From positions 35,046,575 to 35,110,574 of the forward strand of contig NC_062221.1 of assembly GCF_902686445.1 (NCBI RefSeq): 64,000 bases of DNA, written 5' to 3'. The stretch comes from Sciurus carolinensis (lineage: Eukaryota > Chordata > Mammalia > Rodentia > Sciuridae). Below are positions 60,320 through 64,000 of the stretch, one piece after another; positions within the stretch are counted from its first letter, which is position 1; each line of letters opens with the position of its first letter. The notes beneath the pieces are model-generated. The model did no database searches, was not told where the DNA came from, and saw nothing but the letters and a program-made list of their open reading frames with translations. Both the position numbers and the translations under genes were made by a program.

Positions 60320-60590
60320 ATGTGTTAGTTTCTGTTTCCGTAATCATGCTTGCTCAGCAGCTGTGGCAGGAACCAGAACTGCCTGGAGAAAGGAGGAGAA
60401 ATCAGGGCTATTTGCATGAGAAATTCCCGAAACCTGGAAGTCTGTATTATATAAAAGATGTTGAGAAGAAAGGGTGGTACTTAGCTTTTAAAGAAGACTC
60501 TGTTGAGCCTGGCACTGAATAAACCTTGCTCTTCTACATCTCCAAATGCCACTTGTCTCTTTCCAGTGCCATAATTTTCCTTATTTTCTG
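60320..60590 (+). mobile_element. Possible LTR fragment
   Basis: The arrangement 'tatttgcatgagaaattccc' (octamer-like), 'gtattatataaaagatg' (TATA-like, about 60440-60456) and 'cactgaataaaccttgc' (poly(A) signal, about 60511-60527) is LTR-like in spacing. I could not match a family. The small ORFs across it (60322-60522 plus, 60051-60347 minus) are not supported as genes. 60591-61817 is unclassified. Confidence 0.35.
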
Positions 60591-61817
60591 TAACAGTACT
60601 ACATGACATTTCAGCTCAGCTGCACAGCTCTTTTGGCAATAGTATCTCAGTTTCCAAATGACACCTTCCCAGAGTGGATTCTGTCCAAGATTCTACAAAA
60701 CAAAGAATTTTGGCTTCTTATTGATGGACTGCCCAAGAATTAGTTGTCCAACTTTGACCTTATGAACAGAGCTCAGAAATTATAGAATTTGGACAGATAT
60801 GGGCACAGAGTAGGCATTGTCAGTGGGAGAAGGGACAGACAGATTGTGGTGGGGTCAGAAACTTTCCAAAGCATATCTAGTAAGTATTTTTAAGTATGGA
60901 GTTACATTGTGAATTTTAGACAGTTTTGGTTTAAAACAGAAATTTCAGATTGAAATTGTTGACTCAAGAAAGTCCTTAGGCATCTAGTTAGGGGAGGTTA
61001 TCTTTAATCACATCCCTGATGACCAGTTTTAAGGAGCTTGGATTCTTCAGTTTCTCAAATACTGAAAGAAGTTAACTGACACAGATAATGAAGGATAAGT
61101 GGAGTCTCCTCCTCAGTGTCTTTTTTTATATGGTAGAATAATTAACCCAATTGGTGCATGCATTTGAGACGGCTAATCTATCATATGAGCACCACACTGC
61201 CTTTGTATGCTTTTATTTAAAATATGCTGTTTTCAATGAATAAGTTTACATGGCACAAATAGAATAAATACTGAGAAGTCTTAAAATGTTAAGAATTAGA
61301 AGAATTATATTCCTACAGAATCTGAAAATAAAGGAAACTTTTATTTAATATGTAAGCCTTGCTTTTAAAATGGTTTTCAAATTATATGTCTATTTCTCTC
61401 CTAAATTTATGTATAGTCTAAGTTCATACAATATGTCTCTCTGCAATAATTTTTCGTGACATTAAGGCATTGTCACAAAAAAAGAGGCAGGTAATTAATT
61501 TCATGAATATTGCCATTGATTGCTGTCAATCTGTAAGTCACTCTCACTTTGAAAATTAATCAAAGGCAATTGTCCACTGTGGCAATGAGTCACAATTCAA
61601 GTATGGTAGAATACCTTTCCCCATTATCTGTTTATTTGTTCACATTGAAAATATGAAGTGAATGAAAAGGAAGAAAATCATATAAGCACAAATTGTGGTG
61701 TACACATGTAATATATATGTATTCATCAGAAACAAAATTAGATTATGTGGTACATATCTTAAAAATATTTCTGAGTCTGGGGAGTAGTCATGGCAATGAA
61801 CCCAAGCCTATAAATTT

Positions 61818-62211
61818 ATTATGGTTTGGATGTGAGGTGTTCCCCAAAGACTCCTGTTAATACAAGAATATTAATAGATGAAATGAGTAGATGATGAGAG
61901 TTATAACATCATTCATTCATCCTAATATGAATGGACTGACTGGGTGGTAACTGTAGGCAGGTTGGGCATGGTTAGAGGAGGTGGGTCACTGGAGGTATGG
62001 GCTGGAAGGGTTCATCTTCCCTATGTCCCTCTTCCCTGATTCCCAACCCTGCCAAAAGCTGAGCAGCTTTCCTTAGCTGGGCCCTTCCCCTTTCTGTGCT
62101 GCCTCACCTTAGACTGAGACCTCTGAAACTGTGAGCCCCAAATAAACTTTCCCTCCTTGAATGGTTCTTGTTTGGTATTTTGTTCACATTGATAAAGAAG
62201 CTAATAAAACA
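61818..62211 (+). mobile_element. ERVL-MaLR-like solo LTR
   Basis: It starts 'ttatggtttggatgtgaggt', contains 'gggtggtaactgtaggcagg', 'gaggaggtgggtcactgga', 'agctgagcagctttcctta' and 'gtgagccccaaataaacttt' (poly(A) signal), and ends 'aagctaataaaaca'. It is the most complete of the related LTRs at 8837 and 9807, and its length of about 394 bases serves as the reference. ORFs on both strands near its 3' end (62104-62416) are incidental. Confidence 0.85.
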
Positions 62212-63188
62212 AGGTTTAAGTTTTGAATCCAAGAGCAGTGATCCCAATACACGAAATTTAAGAAAGCTAAAAGATAATATGATTTTGCTATTATGGTTGT
62301 ATTTCCCCAAGCAAATGGTGACATTGGTAGCTCTGCCACTGTGTATCATTGCTAAAGAGGAGAAACCCTCCTCCACAGAAGTATCCTCCCCCACATTGAA
62401 GCTTTCAGTGGTATGATAAGTAAAATCCAGCTATTAAACCTGTATTTCATAGTAACTAGCTTGCTTAGGAGCCTAGGGAGAATAACTTTGCTGATTTGAC
62501 ACAAAATAAGAAAGCCTTCAGAAATTAAAAAGTTTGTGCATGATCGATGGGTTTCAAATACCTGCTAAGTTTAAGAGTCAGACAGACATGTCTAAACTAC
62601 TTTAGAGAAGACTGGCTATCAGCACTTTTAAAGTGATCCAATTGCAAAGAGAATGCAAAATTTACAGATTGACCAGTGGCTAAACCAAGATTTTGAAGTT
62701 AATGGAAACTTTGAAGTTAATCTCTCCCTCCCTCCTTTTCTTTTTTTCTTTTATTTTCAATTTTATAAATAGTGCTGGTAAGAAAACTGAGCTCCATACA
62801 TAGACATATCCGTTACTAATTTTATATCCTGTCTTTTCTTGCCAACCTTTGCCTTGTATAACATCTGGTAATTTGCTGATGAGATCTGCCAGTCTCAAAC
62901 ACCTTTTCTGAGAATAAATTTTTCATCGGTGCAGATTTCTATTTGGTTGTTAATGGAATGTACCTATGAAAATCCCTTTAGTAACTGAGTCTGCACATTA
63001 ATGAAGAGACAGGTGCTGAAAGCTCATCAGTTGAATTTTGGATCTTATCACTGGTAATTTGTTGAAAGCACTTGCTCATTTAAATCCAGGGCATATTCTT
63101 TTAGGAAGATATTTTAAGCAAGTACTGAATGGTAGCAGAATCATGGTGTGTCATATTCAGAAGAGAATATAGAAATCACTGAAGAGTT
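62212..63188. other. Unclassified DNA
   Basis: No gene or repeat supported. A short pyrimidine-rich run lies at about 62721-62757. Confidence 0.5.
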
Positions 63189-63298
63189 CTGTTGTACTCC
63201 ATTTGTTTACAATGAATCAAAAAGCAGTCTGTAAAAATAAAAAAAAAAAAAAATTTAATTAAAAAAAAGACTCTTACAACCCAAAAAATAAAAATTAA
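63189..63298 (+). mobile_element. Possible very short L1 3' tail insertion
   Basis: 'tactccatttgtttacaatg' and 'aatcaaaaagcagtctgtaa' resemble the last bases of the L1 3'UTR (compare 51564-51590 and 6778-6840), followed by a long A-rich tail. Candidate flanks 'aagagttct' (about 63182) and 'aagagtcct' (about 63300) differ by one base. Confidence 0.5.
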
Positions 63299-63539
63299 AA
63301 AAGAGTCCTTTCTACCTCTCTGACATGGATTTGTCCTAGAAGACCACTGAATGTTTATAGCTCTATTTCAATGTCACCATTGAACCTTGTTGATGACCAA
63401 TGTTTATTTTGACAGAAAAAAACAAAAGTATTTTGTTAACAAAATTCTCAGATCTAAATTACAATGTTTATAAACATTGTTGGTATAAGTATTTACAGCT
63501 TATCCTCATGACGTTAAAATATTTTCTAAATTTAGAAAC

Positions 63540-63759
63540 ACTTTTATTGGTTCTTTTTAATTATATATAACATTAGGATTCATTTTGACATAGTCACAAA
63601 AGCATGAAATATAATTTGCTCTGATTCAGTACCCAGTGCATCCCCTTCTTCCTCCTGTTCTCTTTCCTCTACTGATCTTTCTGCTATTTATAATTACTTT
63701 TAAAAGAAAATCGTATCTTTTGGATACGATAATGGTGGAATTCACTGTTGTATATTCGT
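63540..63759 (-). mobile_element. L1 3'UTR segment joined to a U6 copy
   Basis: The plus strand 'ttattggttctttttaatta', 'ggattcattttgacatagtc', 'ctactgatctttctgctatt' and 'ggtggaattcactgttgtat' follows the antisense squirrel-type L1 3' region. On the minus strand the L1 segment starts exactly where the U6 copy ends (63760/63759) and runs towards its 3' end near 63540. No ORF2 sequence is present. Confidence 0.7.
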
Positions 63760-63865
63760 AAAAATATGGAATGCTTCACAAATTTGTGTGTCACTGTTGT
63801 GCAGGAGCTATACTAATCTCTCTGTATTGTTCCAATTTTAATATATGTCCTGATGATGTGAGAAC
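63760..63865 (-). pseudogene. U6 snRNA pseudogene, full-length, fused to L1 3' sequence
   Basis: The reverse complement aligns end to end with U6 snRNA, the catalytic-core RNA of the spliceosome. Recognisable plus-strand blocks are 'aaaaatatggaatgcttcac' (reverse of the U6 3' end) and 'ctctgtattgttccaatttt' (reverse of the region before the ACAGAGA-type core). By hand alignment there are about 18 substitutions, mostly transitions at former CpG and C/G positions, and one deleted base in 106. The upstream side (minus strand, right of 63865) shows no TATA or PSE promoter that I can identify, so it should be silent. Its 3' end is joined directly to L1 3' sequence. Confidence 0.93.
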
Positions 63866-64000
63866 TTAAAAATATTTTAAAACTTTTTAAATAATATATT
63901 TCTTGCTAATATTATTGTAGTGTGTGTTTTAGAATTTTTAATACACATTTTAATATGTCTCATAGAACAAATAATTTTAAAAGTCCAAATGGTATATTGT

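Noticed and set aside
63760..63865. Functional U6 snRNA gene
   Set aside because: About 18 substitutions, a deletion, no upstream TATA/PSE that I can see, and fusion to L1 sequence at the 3' end.

Overview
This window reads as a non-coding stretch of a mammalian nuclear genome, most likely from a squirrel-family rodent (ground squirrel, marmot or relative). The evidence is: ID-type SINEs derived from tRNA-Ala; composite SINEs in which a B1/7SL-like left part is fused to a degenerate ID right part (38561-38788, 41815-42014, 56511-56760), a structure I associate with sciurids; rodent-type L1 elements; and ERVL-MaLR LTRs. It is AT-rich, full of microsatellites, and shows no bacterial-type coding. 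I found no intact protein-coding gene and no convincing exon of a host gene. Long ORFs are either shadows of repeats or broken transposon reading frames. The window could be intergenic or lie inside a large intron.

Layout. 1-4.6 kb: AT-rich unique DNA with SINE remnants, a GT/AT microsatellite, and minus-strand LTR and L1 3' fragments. 4.6-5.4 kb: a broken, intronless copy of the ETS-family transcription factor gene SPIC. 5.4-5.8 kb: a MER2-like Tigger DNA transposon. 6.05-14.28 kb: a nested retrotransposon pile. It holds a plus-strand L1 3' end, then a long antisense L1 interrupted by two MaLR LTRs and two ID SINEs, then an inverted L1 fragment of twin-priming type. 14.3-26.6 kb: mostly unclassified AT-rich sequence with old LTRs, MIR and ID copies and simple repeats. 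26.64-27.09 kb: a CpG-rich solo LTR, probably the youngest retroviral relic here. 27-45 kb: unclassified sequence with two hAT-Charlie relics, a MIR, an ERV LTR, two composite SINEs and old L1M blocks. 45.29-51.59 kb: a full-length but mutated L1 with a 12-bp target-site duplication, a repetitive 5'UTR, a broken ORF1 and a broken ORF2. 53.14-54.03 kb: a second, 5'-truncated copy of a closely related L1. 54-63.5 kb: scattered SINE, MIR and LTR relics. 63.54-63.87 kb: an apparent U6 snRNA/L1 chimeric retropseudogene.

No genes act together here. The history is one of successive retrotransposition: old MIR, L1M, DNA transposons and MLT1-type LTRs first, then MaLR LTRs, then ID and composite SINEs, the solo LTR and the two similar L1 copies. 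I found no undescribed functional system. The observations most worth checking are the U6-L1 chimera, the SPIC retrocopy, the CpG-rich solo LTR, the CA/GT microsatellites at the same site in two L1 copies, and the LTR carrying an internal duplication at the edge of an L1 deletion.
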